This document shows positions 1 to 11,600 of a stretch of 64,000 nucleotides of DNA, one piece after another. The DNA is from Hyaloperonospora brassicae (Eukaryota > Oomycota > Peronosporomycetes > Peronosporales > Peronosporaceae). Under the pieces are notes generated by a model, which was given only the letters and a program-made list of their open reading frames with translations, did no database searches and was not told the DNA's origin. Each line of letters begins with the position of its first letter. Within the stretch, counting starts at the first letter, position 1. Location of the stretch: positions 186,001-250,000 of the forward strand of contig CANTFL010000002.1 in the NCBI GenBank assembly GCA_947650285.1. The letters run 5' to 3'. A program made the position numbers and the translations under genes.

Positions 1-2821
1 CTACGCTCATTGTTGATGCAGAAGTTGCGGGGCTATCCCTATCCAAATGTGCATCATCGTTCGTCTTTGCATAACGGGCAGACGGCTTGGCGTCAAGTTC
101 CTCGTGACCAAGCTCGTCAAGCGTCATTGCACCTTTCTCTCGAGCAGCACAGACACTTGAAGCTGGTTGAACGAACACGTTTTCATGGAAAGGTGTTGAC
201 CGATCAATCGCTTCCGTCGCTTCTTGATATCCCGATGCCTCACCATTGCTACTTTCTCGTGCAGAACGTACATCATACCCGCTATTCGCATGCTCTTCCG
301 ATGTTTTTCCAGAGGTTCCCGATGGAAGTGTCACAAAGGCGTCATGCATCGAAATCGTCGTATCAGGTGATACACCTTCCGTGCCAGCAGCGGATTTCCC
401 AGCAAGTGGTATTTCCTTGTACTCAGCAGCAACCATTCTCTCCTTTCCAGTGACCGCTTCATCCGGCTCGAAGTAACTCCATGACGCATGGCCCTGGTAG
501 CTTGCTGCAGCATAATCGGCCGGCGTGTCCAGGACTGGCCCAACATCAGTTTTACGTTCACCGCTATGGAAAGAATTCAGTGGCGCCGTGCTGCTGTCCC
601 GATTTCGAAAGTCGCTGCTAGCAGTAGCAACGGCACCAAACGATCCCAATATCCTCCTCTCATTCATGTTGGTAGCTTCGGGCACTTCGCAAACAACGAT
701 CTTGCTCACAGAAGTGTCAAGCGCCTTTGACGTTATTGCGTCCCCATCGCCCGTTAGTGATGGCACATCTTTCCGTGTCACTTTTACGCCAGCCTTGCCG
801 AAGGTGACCCAGGATCTACCAGCATTAGATTGCTGCACGACTGTCTTCTCAGGTGTCGGACGGTCCCTACATGCCAGTGTCGCTAGTTCATCGATTGATA
901 AGTCGCCATTTACTCCTCCATTGGTGTCAATCTCGTGGTACGAACTTGCCGGATGAGCGACGATAGCAAGGGACTCCACATCATCATCAGCCAACGTGCT
1001 GCCTGTTGCCACAGCGCTGACATTGTATGCTTTTCGTTTGACATCAAGGGCGCTAACGTCAGCACATGACAGTCCTGAGCTCGACAAATGAACTTCGGTC
1101 AGAGGAGCGATAGTTCGCATGGTCCCTGCGCCATCGAATGTCGTCGTGACTCCCTGGCCCTCAGTGGGAGCTGTAGAGGATGTGCCCATAGCGTCCTCAG
1201 CTGCTTCACGTGCATGGCTTACGGAAGGCGGCGACCGAGTGACCCCTGCTCGACTTCTGCTCAGTATCTCCATACTTCTCGCCACGGAGTACTTACCGCG
1301 ACTTGATTGACCGAGCGATTCGTCGTTGCTGAAGTCGTCCTCACTTGCAACACTTTCTGCATCGACCCCATCCAGTTCGTCCATGTCGGCTTCAGTGCGA
1401 GAGCTTGTCGTGCCATTTCGAACGACCATGCGACGAACGACACGCTGCGGGGTGACTACACGACGAGTAACAATGCGTCGACTCGTTCGGCTAGTGGAAA
1501 TGTCGCTCGAAACACTGCTAACACTACTGGAGAAGCTCCTGGCACTGAACAGTGCATTGTCTGCCTCTTCAGCCATTTCGTCACCCCAATTCATGTACTC
1601 TTGGGCCGGGACCGAAGTCTCTTCCTTCCGGGTCAGCGTACGGCGATGTACGTGACGCGTGACAATCCGTGAGCCCAAGGCCTCGGTAGAGTTTTCGTGC
1701 ATCGAAGTGTCCGATGCTGTCTGTCTGCTCTGCTGGACTCTGCTACCGTAAGTCGATGTACTTTCATCGCTTTCATCGCTTTCAACGACACTGCCATCAG
1801 TATCTTCGAGCTGCACTTCTTCATGGACCTCTCCATCCGTCTCGATCTTCTGCACAACGACTCGTTTCGAGCTGTGAACAGGAATCTCATCTTGCTGTGT
1901 CGCCTCATTAGCTTCCGAAGAGCTCGAAGTACTGCGACCTTCCGACCGCACGACGTTGCCATGCATGTCCACGAATTTGACTTCTTCGTGAACTTGTCCA
2001 TCTGCTCCAGTCCGTCGGACTACAACACGCCGCAATGTAGTCGCTGACGTCGGGAGCTCACGACTGAAGATCGCTTGTCCGGAGAGAGCCGCCGACTCCT
2101 TCGTCGTTGTCTCAGCTTCGGCAGAACGCACTTGTTCGTGTTGCTGGACAACCTGTCCGTCAGCGTCGACGTACCGCACTTCTTCATGAACTCGTCCGTC
2201 GGCACCAGTTCTGCGGATGACGACACGACGTATCATCTTGCGTGGCAACGCGGTGATCTGTTGAGTCGGTTGGGTCAAAGTCCGAGGCGACACCGATGCT
2301 CTCGAGCTCGACGCGTCTTGACTGACATCGTAGCTGAATGGCACTCGCTTCACCACCAAGTTGCTCAGTATCTCTCCAGGAGGCAAATCACGGCTAGTGG
2401 TCGTAGTCACTGTGTTCGTCTCAAATTTCGTGTCCATCAGATGTCTCGCAAGCGATGCACGACTCGGAGACGACAGTTTCTTGGTCATTTGCTTATACGA
2501 CGTTGCTGTGCCATGGTCCGACTTGGTCCTCCCGGACGATAGCGTGCCCGCATCCGAGAATCCGTTCGAGGAAACGCTATCCTCGAACGACGAAGCAGAT
2601 GTCGCCGAGCCTGGAGTTGTCAACTGTTTCCGAAGAAATTGACGCGTTCCAAGACCCCCAAAGTCCGCTGGCGAGGACAGCTGACTGACGTTTCCGTGTG
2701 CCGGACGCTGCAAGTGACGGAGCTCACTAGTGCTACGGTCAGTTGCATCGGTGACGGACGTATGGCTGCTAACCAAAGGACTTGCGTCACGGGGGTCAGT
2801 GCGTTGAGCAGACTCCGCCAT
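1..2821 (-). CDS. Uncharacterised large Ser-rich acidic protein with RVVVRR...EEV repeats, 3' end outside window
   Basis: I read one minus-strand frame from an ATG at 2821-2819 to the left edge without a stop, about 940 codons, so the C-terminus is missing. An in-frame stop lies upstream near 2940 with no ATG between, which fixes the start unless there is a spliced leader. The N-terminal ~190 residues are Ser/Thr-rich and low in complexity. Three imperfect repeats follow, starting near residues 196, 263 and 319. Each has a basic-hydrophobic core (RRVVVRRTGADG), then HEEV, an acidic segment and GxVV. A further Arg/Val-rich stretch (VVTPQRVVRRMVVR) lies near residue 455, followed by acidic Ser-rich sequence. 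I see no signal peptide, membrane segment or enzyme motif. The alternating basic and acidic repeats suggest a scaffold or cytoskeletal linker, but that is a guess; I recognise no family. The many short ORFs on the other frames here are shadows. Confidence 0.8.
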   Translation of the reverse strand, partial: MAESAQRTDPRDASPLVSSHTSVTDATDRSTSELRHLQRPAHGNVSQLSSPADFGGLGTRQFLRKQLTTPGSATSASSFEDSVSSNGFSDAGTLSSGRTKSDHGTATSYKQMTKKLSSPSRASLARHLMDTKFETNTVTTTTSRDLPPGEILSNLVVKRVPFSYDVSQDASSSRASVSPRTLTQPTQQITALPRKMIRRVVIRRTGADGRVHEEVRYVDADGQVVQQHEQVRSAEAETTTKESAALSGQAIFSRELPTSATTLRRVVVRRTGADGQVHEEVKFVDMHGNVVRSEGRSTSSSSEANEATQQDEIPVHSSKRVVVQKIETDGEVHEEVQLEDTDGSVVESDESDESTSTYGSRVQQSRQTASDTSMHENSTEALGSRIVTRHVHRRTLTRKEETSVPAQEYMNWGDEMAEEADNALFSARSFSSSVSSVSSDISTSRTSRRIVTRRVVTPQRVVRRMVVRNGTTSSRTEADMDELDGVDAESVASEDDFSNDESLGQSSRGKYSVARSMEILSRSRAGVTRSPPSVSHAREAAEDAMGTSSTAPTEGQGVTTTFDGAGTMRTIAPLTEVHLSSSGLSCADVSALDVKRKAYNVSAVATGSTLADDDVESLAIVAHPASSYHEIDTNGGVNGDLSIDELATLACRDRPTPEKTVVQQSNAGRSWVTFGKAGVKVTRKDVPSLTGDGDAITSKALDTSVSKIVVCEVPEATNMNERRILGSFGAVATASSDFRNRDSSTAPLNSFHSGERKTDVGPVLDTPADYAAASYQGHASWSYFEPDEAVTGKERMVAAEYKEIPLAGKSAAGTEGVSPDTTISMHDAFVTLPSGTSGKTSEEHANSGYDVRSARESSNGEASGYQEATEAIDRSTPFHENVFVQPASSVCAAREKGAMTLDELGHEELDAKPSARYAKTNDDAHLDRDSPATSASTMSV

Positions 2822-5800
2822 TGGTGACGAGATACACCGTATGTACAGGTGTTGTTGCAGTGCAATGCTGGACTCGCTCGGCGGTTCGACTCTCTCTTTT
2901 GGAATGACCTCGAGCGTCGAAGTGAAGTGAGTGTTTGTAGTAGCTCAGTGGGCTCTCCGGCGTTTGTGCTGTTAATTTTCACGGTCGTCACGTGGCGAAA
3001 GTAGCTGCTGGACGTGTATGATGTCTCGGCTGTCAGGAAGCGATAGACGCGAGCTGAGCTGACTCGTTAGAGTTCAGAGCAGTAGATGAGCCACTATCGC
3101 TGGTCGTCGAGGTCGGATCGGCGCGAGCGACTGCGAAGTCGCACGCCCCAGTCGAAGAAGTAACACGAGGCACGAGAGCAGAGACCAAACTGCCCGATCG
3201 TCCACAAAAAGGTGATTGTCTCTGTGCTCAAAGGCAGCAAGAAACAAGAACATGTCCCTCGTGGCAGGTGAGCGCGGCAACTGTGTCGGTAGAGAGCCCC
3301 TTCTTGTGCCATATCCGGTGTTACGTAACACGGCACATATGAGAGGAGATCGATTGTTTGGTTGCTCGACGACGCGCGTGGAATGTCGTCACGTCACGAC
3401 CCGACGACGACGTCACGGATGAGCCTGTTGCACACGTGTGAGATCGTTGTATGTAATGGCACTTGCCAAGCGGCGATCGAGGCCACAGCCTGAAGCGCGA
3501 GCGTATATTCGATCGTTTGGTCGACCTGCGCGACGTCACGACGGCAGCAAAGGCCAGTGGCATTGTACAACGCCAGTGCAGATGTGATACCGCTGTGAGG
3601 AGCAGAGCAGGTCTTTTCTACGGCTGCCAGCGTTCTTCAACATGTCGAGGGGCGACGCCACTGACGTTTGTGTCGTCGAAGCCTTGTCATTGCTGGTACT
3701 ACGTCGCATAACAACAAATGGGCTGCTTTGTGCTCTGGGAGTGGAAGCTACGAGTTCCCGAGAGAGGTGCGCTGCTAGGTGTGCGGTCGCTGGAGAGGCC
3801 GGTCTCTATCAATCGTGAAAGTGTACATACTGAGGCGAATAGATCTGATGATACAAGAAGCACGTACGTTGGGCATTCGGCAGGTCCGGACTGCATGCGA
3901 CACTAGTGCAACAATGTCGTCTGCTACCAGCCACTGGGTGAGACGTTACCATTTCTTTATCGACAAGACCGAGACTGCCTCGCAGGCTCTGTACGATTTT
4001 GCTACTTGAGTCACGAGGTTGGCTCTGTTGCTAGTCTACCAGACTAAACTCTAGCCCTTCCTGTGTCTCTGGCGGAGATGATCTTGTTAGCGACTCGTTT
4101 GCTGCATTCGAGATCCATTGCAGTTTAATTGTGCAACTGAATCTCGGTCAGGCATGTTCGTAGTCAGAGGGTCGTTGTTGTCCACCCGCGCTTTCTTTCT
4201 GCACGCTCGCCCGAACACTTACGACGAACGCGTCATTGAATCTGAGCTTTTCCCACCGCTAGCTTCCCACCAACCACCCGATTCTTACACAGTGCTAATT
4301 ACGTATCCTACAGTACATGTAGCCCAAGTGTCTACTGCTCTCGTGTGTGCGGATCGAAGACAACGAAAACGCACGCTACAAAGAGGACATGACTTGACAG
4401 CACGCACCTGCTCATCGATCTGTGACAACAATGTGAGACGGCAAAGCTTCTGCCAGACCAAAGGTTCCCAGTTTGGGTCCTGAGTTACATGATCTCTCCA
4501 GGACTTCTGTTGGAATGCGAACAAGACGTGCGCGACGACAGGCGACTGCGAGAAATGCAACACGTACGCCTCTGTTGGCAAACCGGCGTGGTAAGTGTGT
4601 CTAACTCGTCGAGTAGATGGATCGATGTATGTTTCTCGACGCTCGACGCTCGACGCTGTGCGCAAAACAACTTACTTTCTGGTTAGAGACGCGCTGCAAA
4701 GATGATAGACCATTCATGTTCTACTAGCACAAATGTTAGGTTGCATAGTTGCGCAAACATGTGACAAAGTCAGTTTAATTTGGTGCACCATGGGAATTGG
4801 TTGCTAGCCAAAAGAAGACGAAACCGTCGACGACCTCTCTGTGCATCTGCATGAATGCACTCGAGCTGTTACGTCAGACGATCTTGTAACATGTGCACCT
4901 CCATAGCAAAGCCCGTCTTGCGAGCGATTCGCTCATTACCAACCTTTGATGCAATAATCCTTGGCGACCGAAGTATGAGGCGCAAGACGCTGGCGCCACT
5001 CGTGCAAGTTGTGGTCACGCCCATAAGATACGTGAAACTTGAGACATCCATATGCTGGTCGAGATAACGAGCTCAAACCTATAATTTTTTTGGCGGCCAA
5101 AATCATAAATCTTTTTTCGCCGTTTCCACAACCAAAACGCCTATTCCAACGCTACAGTCGCACTGTACACAATAAGCACGTATTTTGCGTGTTTCCAACA
5201 CCAGCCGATGTTATTGTCAACAAACACCAACATGCCGCGCCCTAACAAATGGCTACGGAACTTGCAGGTCATGAGGGTTGTTGCCGCGCCCGAAGTGTCA
5301 TCCGCAATGATTTTTCGAGCCAAAAAAGCTTTACGAAAGGGACTATCACTCCGGCCGCCCGTCACATAATTTTACACTGTTGTATTGCGTACTGATCTTT
5401 ATCGAAATGTTCTGGGGACAGCCAAAATGCCAAGCTCGAAAAATTTGCGACCGCACGTTCAAACGCACCGACTAGATGGCCCCAAATTTCCTTGCATCCG
5501 TCTCCCTCCCAACTATCCGCCGCCATACTCAAAACTGCTTTCGATACATGGACGTAAATCGCTAGAGCCTGACTAGAAAGGCCGCCGAATACGCCGTAAA
5601 GAAGTATACGGTCGCATCATAGGGTAAATATTTAATTCTAATGGATATGAACATTTTAGCTGCTGCCAATTACAGTGCTTTGCAAAATTTGGCATAACGT
5701 GAGAGGTTTTGATGGGTTTTTTTTATGAATGCCTGCGTCTTTCGAAGTAAATTGAGGACATAAACAGGCGAATCAATGTAGTTTAGCGTGACGACAGCCG

Positions 5801-6792
5801 TTTTTGCACTTTTTGAAACTGCAAAATGGGTTGCATGAAAACTATTTTGATGAAATCGAGAAAAATTCTACGCGGGAAATTTCGGGGCGGCTAAATGTGG
5901 CTCGCCGCGAGCCAAAATTGATGAAATTCTCCGAGCTTTAGGGTCCTACCACTTCGCGGGAATATTGTCAAATCAAGATTCGAGACTTTAAATGCGAAGC
6001 TAGTAGCATACTTTAGTCATCTATGGTCATAGATTTGTGCTTAAGGAAATATGGGGTGGGGAGTAGCTGACTGACATCGATCAAAAAACGTTACAGGCTA
6101 TAGATGGGGAACACAATATATGATCTAACAATACTCAAAAATATTACATAATAATAAGTTTTCCAGTATAAACAAGAAGGAGTGTAATACTAATTTTTAC
6201 AATATGCCACTGTACATCAAATTCAACACGATATGCCTTCTCGCATCTGCTAATAATTTTTAGTGCTTTCATTCTGTCATTCGATTCTATTTTCTAGCTC
6301 TGCGCCTTATGGGCATCGGTGCTACTTTAAATTTGCTTGAGGCTGTTCGCCCCCCAAGTACATTTTCTCGATGGTTCCGGGTCAACAACATTGACATCGA
6401 CACTTCTATTAATTATTGCTTTTCATTGGACGCTGGCGGAAAGTAGGGCCTTCTTCACTTGATAAATCGGTCTTTGTTTAAAAGGAGTGTCGCTGCAAGT
6501 ACGATCGCGCAGGAAGCGCGCCGGGAATGCGATGGTGAATGCGACCGATGACTTTGTGTTCATAATTTGAATACATTGTCCGACAAGATGTGCAATATTT
6601 GCTAATCGAGTGGACAGGAAGGATCACGCGAAAAAAGTAGGTAGATGTATAGCACAAGATAAATGACATGAACATTCTACCACAGTGATCGAGACTGCTC
6701 TTTCTCCTATTGCGAAGTGTAGATTAGGTAATAGGGGTTGGGTAGTCGCGTAATATCTCTCTTGCTCAACGTCGGGCCGACCACTCTTGATA
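2822..6792. other. Intergenic region, no gene recognised
   Basis: Only short overlapping open frames are present, with no recognisable domain. From about 5070 the DNA becomes AT-rich. GGCGGCCAAAAT near 5092 and GGCGGC/GCGAGCCAAAAT near 5885-5920 look like loosely inverted fragments of an old DNA transposon, but I could not define ends. Confidence 0.5.
2901..2930 (-). promoter_or_regulatory. Candidate oomycete initiator (Inr) sites
   Basis: On the minus strand, TCATTCC (2907-2901) and two overlapping TCACTTC motifs (2925-2919 and 2930-2924) match the oomycete Inr pattern TCAYTYY. They lie 80-110 bases upstream of the ATG at 2821. The motif is short, so the match is suggestive only. Confidence 0.35.
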
Positions 6793-8657
6793 CAGTATAG
6801 TCCCTCTTGTTTGATATAGCTGGGACCGCCAAATTTTGATTAAATAAGGATATTATTAAATAGCAACGTTAGGGGGATAGGGTTGAAGAGAACGGTGATA
6901 CACGTCTTCACCTTCAGCATGGTCGCCAATGGCCATACCCTCGCAGATATCCTTCGCAAGGCGATCTGCACGGAGAAGGAGAGACGTCCAGGACTCACAT
7001 AGGAAGCTCTGTGTCGGTGGATACTGGAGGAGCATGAAGTCACGGTCACCCAATAAAAAATTAGTAACGGTATGAAGCGTTCTGCATATCTGCTAGGTTC
7101 AGCCAAGAGCGAAGCAGCCCTCCATTACAAGCGACAGTGTGCGTTTTCGTACCCGCTGGTGGAGACGGCGCTTGCGTGGTAAATTATTGAGTATCAGGGT
7201 GTTGTCAACATCAGCGGACACCTTATCCAGGAAAAAGTGACATCGTTCATGAAGACGCTGTATCCAATCGTCAAGGATGAGGATACACCCGCATTATCAA
7301 TCTGTTGGCTGCATAAATTTAAAAATCTCCATGGCAATTACATGCGCCGTCGCTTTGGCGAAACCGGATCTATCGACGTCGGAGCACTGGAAGAAGGCCT
7401 GCCGGAAATCGGCGCTCAATTGGACCCGTTCGACGCCGCCGATATCTACAACATGGATGAGACCGGTCTATTCTACCGACTGCAGGCCGATTTATCGCTT
7501 TCGACATACCAGCTGGCGGTCTAGAAGCAGAGCAAAGAGCGATGACGACGACCATCTGAGGCAACGCAGACGGGTCCGACAAGTTTCCGCTGTAGGTCAT
7601 CGGATAGTTCTTAAGCCCACTCTGTTTCAAACAACGTAGACCACAGAAGCCTGGGCGTGGCCTGTCACGCCAAGAAGAACGAGTGGATGAATCGCAACGT
7701 GTTTAAACTATGGCTGAAAGCCTTCGTCCGACACGTTGCCGGTCGCAAGGTCATTCTGATCCTCGACAAATGCTCGGCGCAAATCAAGGAGGAGGATCTG
7801 AAAGATGACGGAATCACTCTACAGAATACAACGCTGTTGTAATTACCGCTCAATGCGACCAGCAAAATTAAGCCCTGCGACGCTAGAATTATACGCAACT
7901 TCAATACGTATTACGCAGGCGCTTCAACCGCCATCTCCTGGATCGCCTTGAAAACAATCAGCCGGACGCAGCAAAGATAACGTCTTGGAGGAGATTTAGC
8001 TGGCGCATGCTGCATGGACTCTGAATGTGAAGCCTGAGTGCATCCGCAACTGCTTTACGCACTACAAACTCCGCACCTCCGACTTGGACGACGCTGCAAA
8101 CGCCAACGTGAAAGTCCCGCAGGCAGTCGTTGCGGAACATTAGGGGCAAGTTTAACAACTTTATCGCAACCCGATGTCCATCGACTTCCTGTGCAATAAT
8201 CCCGACAAAGATCAGGTGAGCTATACTCCGGTAGAGGCAGAGATTATCGATAGCGTTTAACTACAGGAGTCAGCACGTGGCAGCTACAGCCAGGAGGACG
8301 TCAGCGTGGCCGCACCGCCCTTCCCTCTTGGGAAGCTGCATCGATGCTTTCAAGGCTCAAGCCTTTCTGGTTGCAGCAGGAGACTGGAGAGGAGTTCTTA
8401 GGGATAATTTAAAAGATGTAGGATCAGGTGGGAAATCGTCAGCTAAAATCCCTTAAACAACAAACTGTGAATGAAAAATTTGAAGTAGTCCCCCGGCAGT
8501 AGTATAATATTTGTATGGCGAAAATTTCTCTAGCTTTCATAATAAAATTGAGGGAGTTTTTTTATATTTGGCCTGGGTCCAACATGGGACTCGAAATTAT
8601 TATTAAGTACGGGAGCTTATTAGATAAGAGATTTTAAAAATCACGTAAACTCTACTG
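6793..8657 (+). mobile_element. Decayed pogo-type (Tc1/mariner superfamily) DNA transposon
   Basis: The element is bounded by CAGTATAGTCC on the left and, on the reverse strand, CAGTAGAGTTT on the right. This is a short degenerate inverted repeat of the CAGTA type used by pogo/Tigger elements. TA dinucleotides flank it on both sides (6791-6792 and 8658-8659), the expected target duplication. The 1865-bp body carries a pogo-like transposase relic on the plus strand. The terminal repeats match well only over about 10 bases, so the exact ends are less certain than the identity. Confidence 0.75.
6917..8470 (+). pseudogene. Pogo-like transposase pseudogene (DDE superfamily)
   Basis: Conceptual translation shows a pogo/Fot-type transposase broken by several stops and frameshifts. 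A helix-turn-helix region comes first (LRKAICTEKERRPGLT, then WILEEHEVTVTQ), with in-frame stops at TAG, TAA and TAA codons before 7190. The catalytic region follows: YNMDETGLFYRL near 7450 (first Asp), VILILDKCSA near 7755 (second Asp; the family usually has LDN), and KPCDARIIRNF near 7875 (third Asp; usually QPCDAG). A frameshift separates the first two blocks at about 7525-7650, and the C-terminal region is also interrupted. The protein cannot be functional. Its role in an active element would be cut-and-paste transposition. Confidence 0.85.
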
Positions 8658-11600
8658 TAACTACAAGGGTTATTAGCTAGTAAGAGAATAGTTAAGAGGT
8701 TTTTACTACACCACTATTTGGCAAGGTCCATGGATGTAATCGCTTCGAATTCTGTAAGCCACGCACTCGCACGGACGCCTACACGTGACAAATTTTTAAA
8801 GTGTTAGAGGGCGATTTTTTCACATTTGTGAGCCGTCGACGCTATGTAGAACCGATGGTCTCGCATCTCAGGCAATCTTAGCATTATCGGCAGTTTTACA
8901 ACCTACAGAAGTATCACCTTTACCATCAAATGTTACCGAGAGAACGTTGCTACGACCGACAATTCAAGTGACGATTAAGCAAGGTGCAATCGGAATTTTG
9001 TGTACCGTTGCGGTGTTTGGTAATGTTAGAAATGAAAGTGATATCAAGTGAGACATGGACATATCAGGTAGTTGTTTAGAAAAAGGAAAGGTTGTTATGT
9101 GGGAATGGAGAATACCGTTGGGACTGGTAAGGAAGTTCTACGGGAACGGATAACACCGTTATTATAGGAAAGAACGCCAGTCAATACCACCACAAACGTA
9201 TTTAGTCTTTATTTAACCAACTAGTACGCAAGTGTGTGAGCTAACACATATTCTCACAGGTACTGCTGTCAGTGTAAATAGGAAGATGCACGAGCAAAAA
9301 GACAAAAAGAGATGGAGCATTGGATGTCAAAGTTAGTCGTAATAAAGTCGTCAGAATTTTCACCCTTGAATAGTTTACAAGTCTTTCAATGACCAACAGA
9401 AAAACAGCTTCTTTTAGACAACACGAAGTCTGGCGTGCGTAAAGCAAAAGAGCGGACACGTCGTAACGTAAGAAGAGATTGTGAGACATCAACGCCAGCT
9501 GAACAAATAGCGGGTCACCAGCAGTAGCCGGAACGGGAATCAGTGTTCTGCCTGTTGACATGTCACAAGTCCAGAAGCCATTGACGAGGAACTGTCGGCC
9601 GCCGTGCACAAAACCCTTGCGATCGATGTTCCTTCTCCACAAAAAGACTTAACAAACACCTAAAGGGTTTATAAGCAAGTTACTGAATTTGGCCGAATAC
9701 AAGAGGCTGCACGTTCTCACTTTGACCACATTGTTTTATTCGTGTATATTTATATGAGACGAATATTCGTTTTCTAGCTACATGGATTATTATTTTGACT
9801 TCAGACTCTGTACGGTGCAATCGCAAAAAATGTAATACAGAGGTCAATAGTAGTTTCGACTTGTCATGGTATTAAGAGCTCTGTACATTTGTCATCTGGT
9901 GGTCATTCCGTGCCCGTATGAAAAACTATACACAACATCAGAGACCCAAATAGTCGCGCGTTAAGCAAGTTGCGATAGCAGACAAGGAACGTATTGGCCA
10001 GGCATGCTTAACAAGGTTATATATATGTATGACAATATCATCGTAGTCGTTTTAAGTTAGAAGCCGAAATCACATGTTACTATACAGCTTACACTTACTC
10101 GACTGCACTAAATTGGCCTATGTCAAAGGAAAAGATTCCGTGCTTGCTCCTCCATCATTCATAAGTTTCAGCGACCACACATACTGAACGAGGTGCTATT
10201 TTCGCGTCAAAAAACATACAAATTGTATCGCCAATAGTATTGTCGCAATTCATGACAATCTGGTGGACGTGTGTAGTTACTTGTGATATTGTCGCGAATC
10301 AACCAGCGATTGGGAAAGGTATTTGAAGAAGTCCGTGCAGCTGCATAACAGATCTGGGAGCGATGCACTTGTTGTAACGAAGCGATATTTCATGGGAATA
10401 TCTACCGCAAGATCGAGCTAGGAACATGAAAGTGTAAGGATGAGCGTGAAACTGTCGAAAGATCATCAATCATCGAAACAAGGAATATTGTGGCATTGAA
10501 CATGCTGTTGTGTGCGCGTCTAAAAATTTATTGTGAAGAAGTTTTGTATGCTTTTTTGTACGTAGCTGTGTCAGCAGGACAAAATTGCTGAGGTAGTAAT
10601 TGCTTTCCATTTTGCACCGCAGAAGAAGCACGCGAGTGACGTTCTCTATCCTTTTTACTCTTAAGAGTACATATAGTGCTTACCAACAATCAAGTATTGT
10701 GCACAGTCAATTGATGACAACAACTTGTAGCAGACAGTACTTTCACAAGTCAAAAGGAGGCTGCAATGATCAAAAGCAGACAACACTAGATAATGCTGAC
10801 CGCACTTATTTTTTCATTGTCCACGATTTTTCGATACATCGCACCATCTATTGTTAAATAGAAAGGGTAGAGCTCGTGGACGGGGCACTTTGTATGTGAT
10901 GAGACAGACGCATGGTCCGATGCAACTTACGTCATTCATCCACCAGGTAAACACATGTTTTTAGGTCGGGTACAGTGACTCGTCTTATATTGCGACGGCC
11001 AGCCACCGACCTCTCAGCGTTGGCTACACATACCTTGATGGTTGTCTATACATCTGGGCACGTTCTGGCGGGTGCGTGGATTTTCGTACTACCCGACGGA
11101 AGTATGAGATATCCCAGTTTCTGTGGGCCGAACTTACGCGGCTTTAATCTGTCACATACATGCCCCCACATTGGAGGATCATGAACTTCCAAAGGTGTCT
11201 ATAATTTACTGATTATTTCAGCTGATAATCCGCATGCTCAGCATTGGGGTTCCAGGCCGGTGATGTAGATAAGTATATATCACATGTTGTTTCAGCGCGT
11301 TGCTTTGGTCGTAGATGGGATAGTTCGACAATCGCTACTTGACCGGTTGGCGCTTATTCAATTGCCAAGAACGATGACCACCACATATATCGATGGCAAA
11401 TGGGTCTCTGGAACACTAACGAATGAATAAGCGCTGATAAATGCATCGGGGCATCTATCTCATTGTGTGACGATATGTGCTAGCATTTGATTATGTCAGC
11501 CTAGTCAGGTGAAAGTTCACGTCACAGGCGACGGAGAAGCGATCCTACACCTATAGAAAAACGATTGGTTGTTATAACCATTTGAGATGTAAATCGTTCA

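Noticed and set aside
1..2821. Several plus- and minus-strand frames of 60-155 codons
   Set aside because: They overlap the 940-codon minus-strand frame and have the composition of shadow frames.
5070..5950. Possible inverted repeats around GGCGGCCAAAAT of an old DNA transposon
   Set aside because: Similarity of the two sides is too weak to define ends or a family.
9241..9642. 133-codon minus-strand frame (GGRQFLVNGFWTCD)
   Set aside because: TTG start, no recognisable domain; could be an exon relic but cannot be supported.
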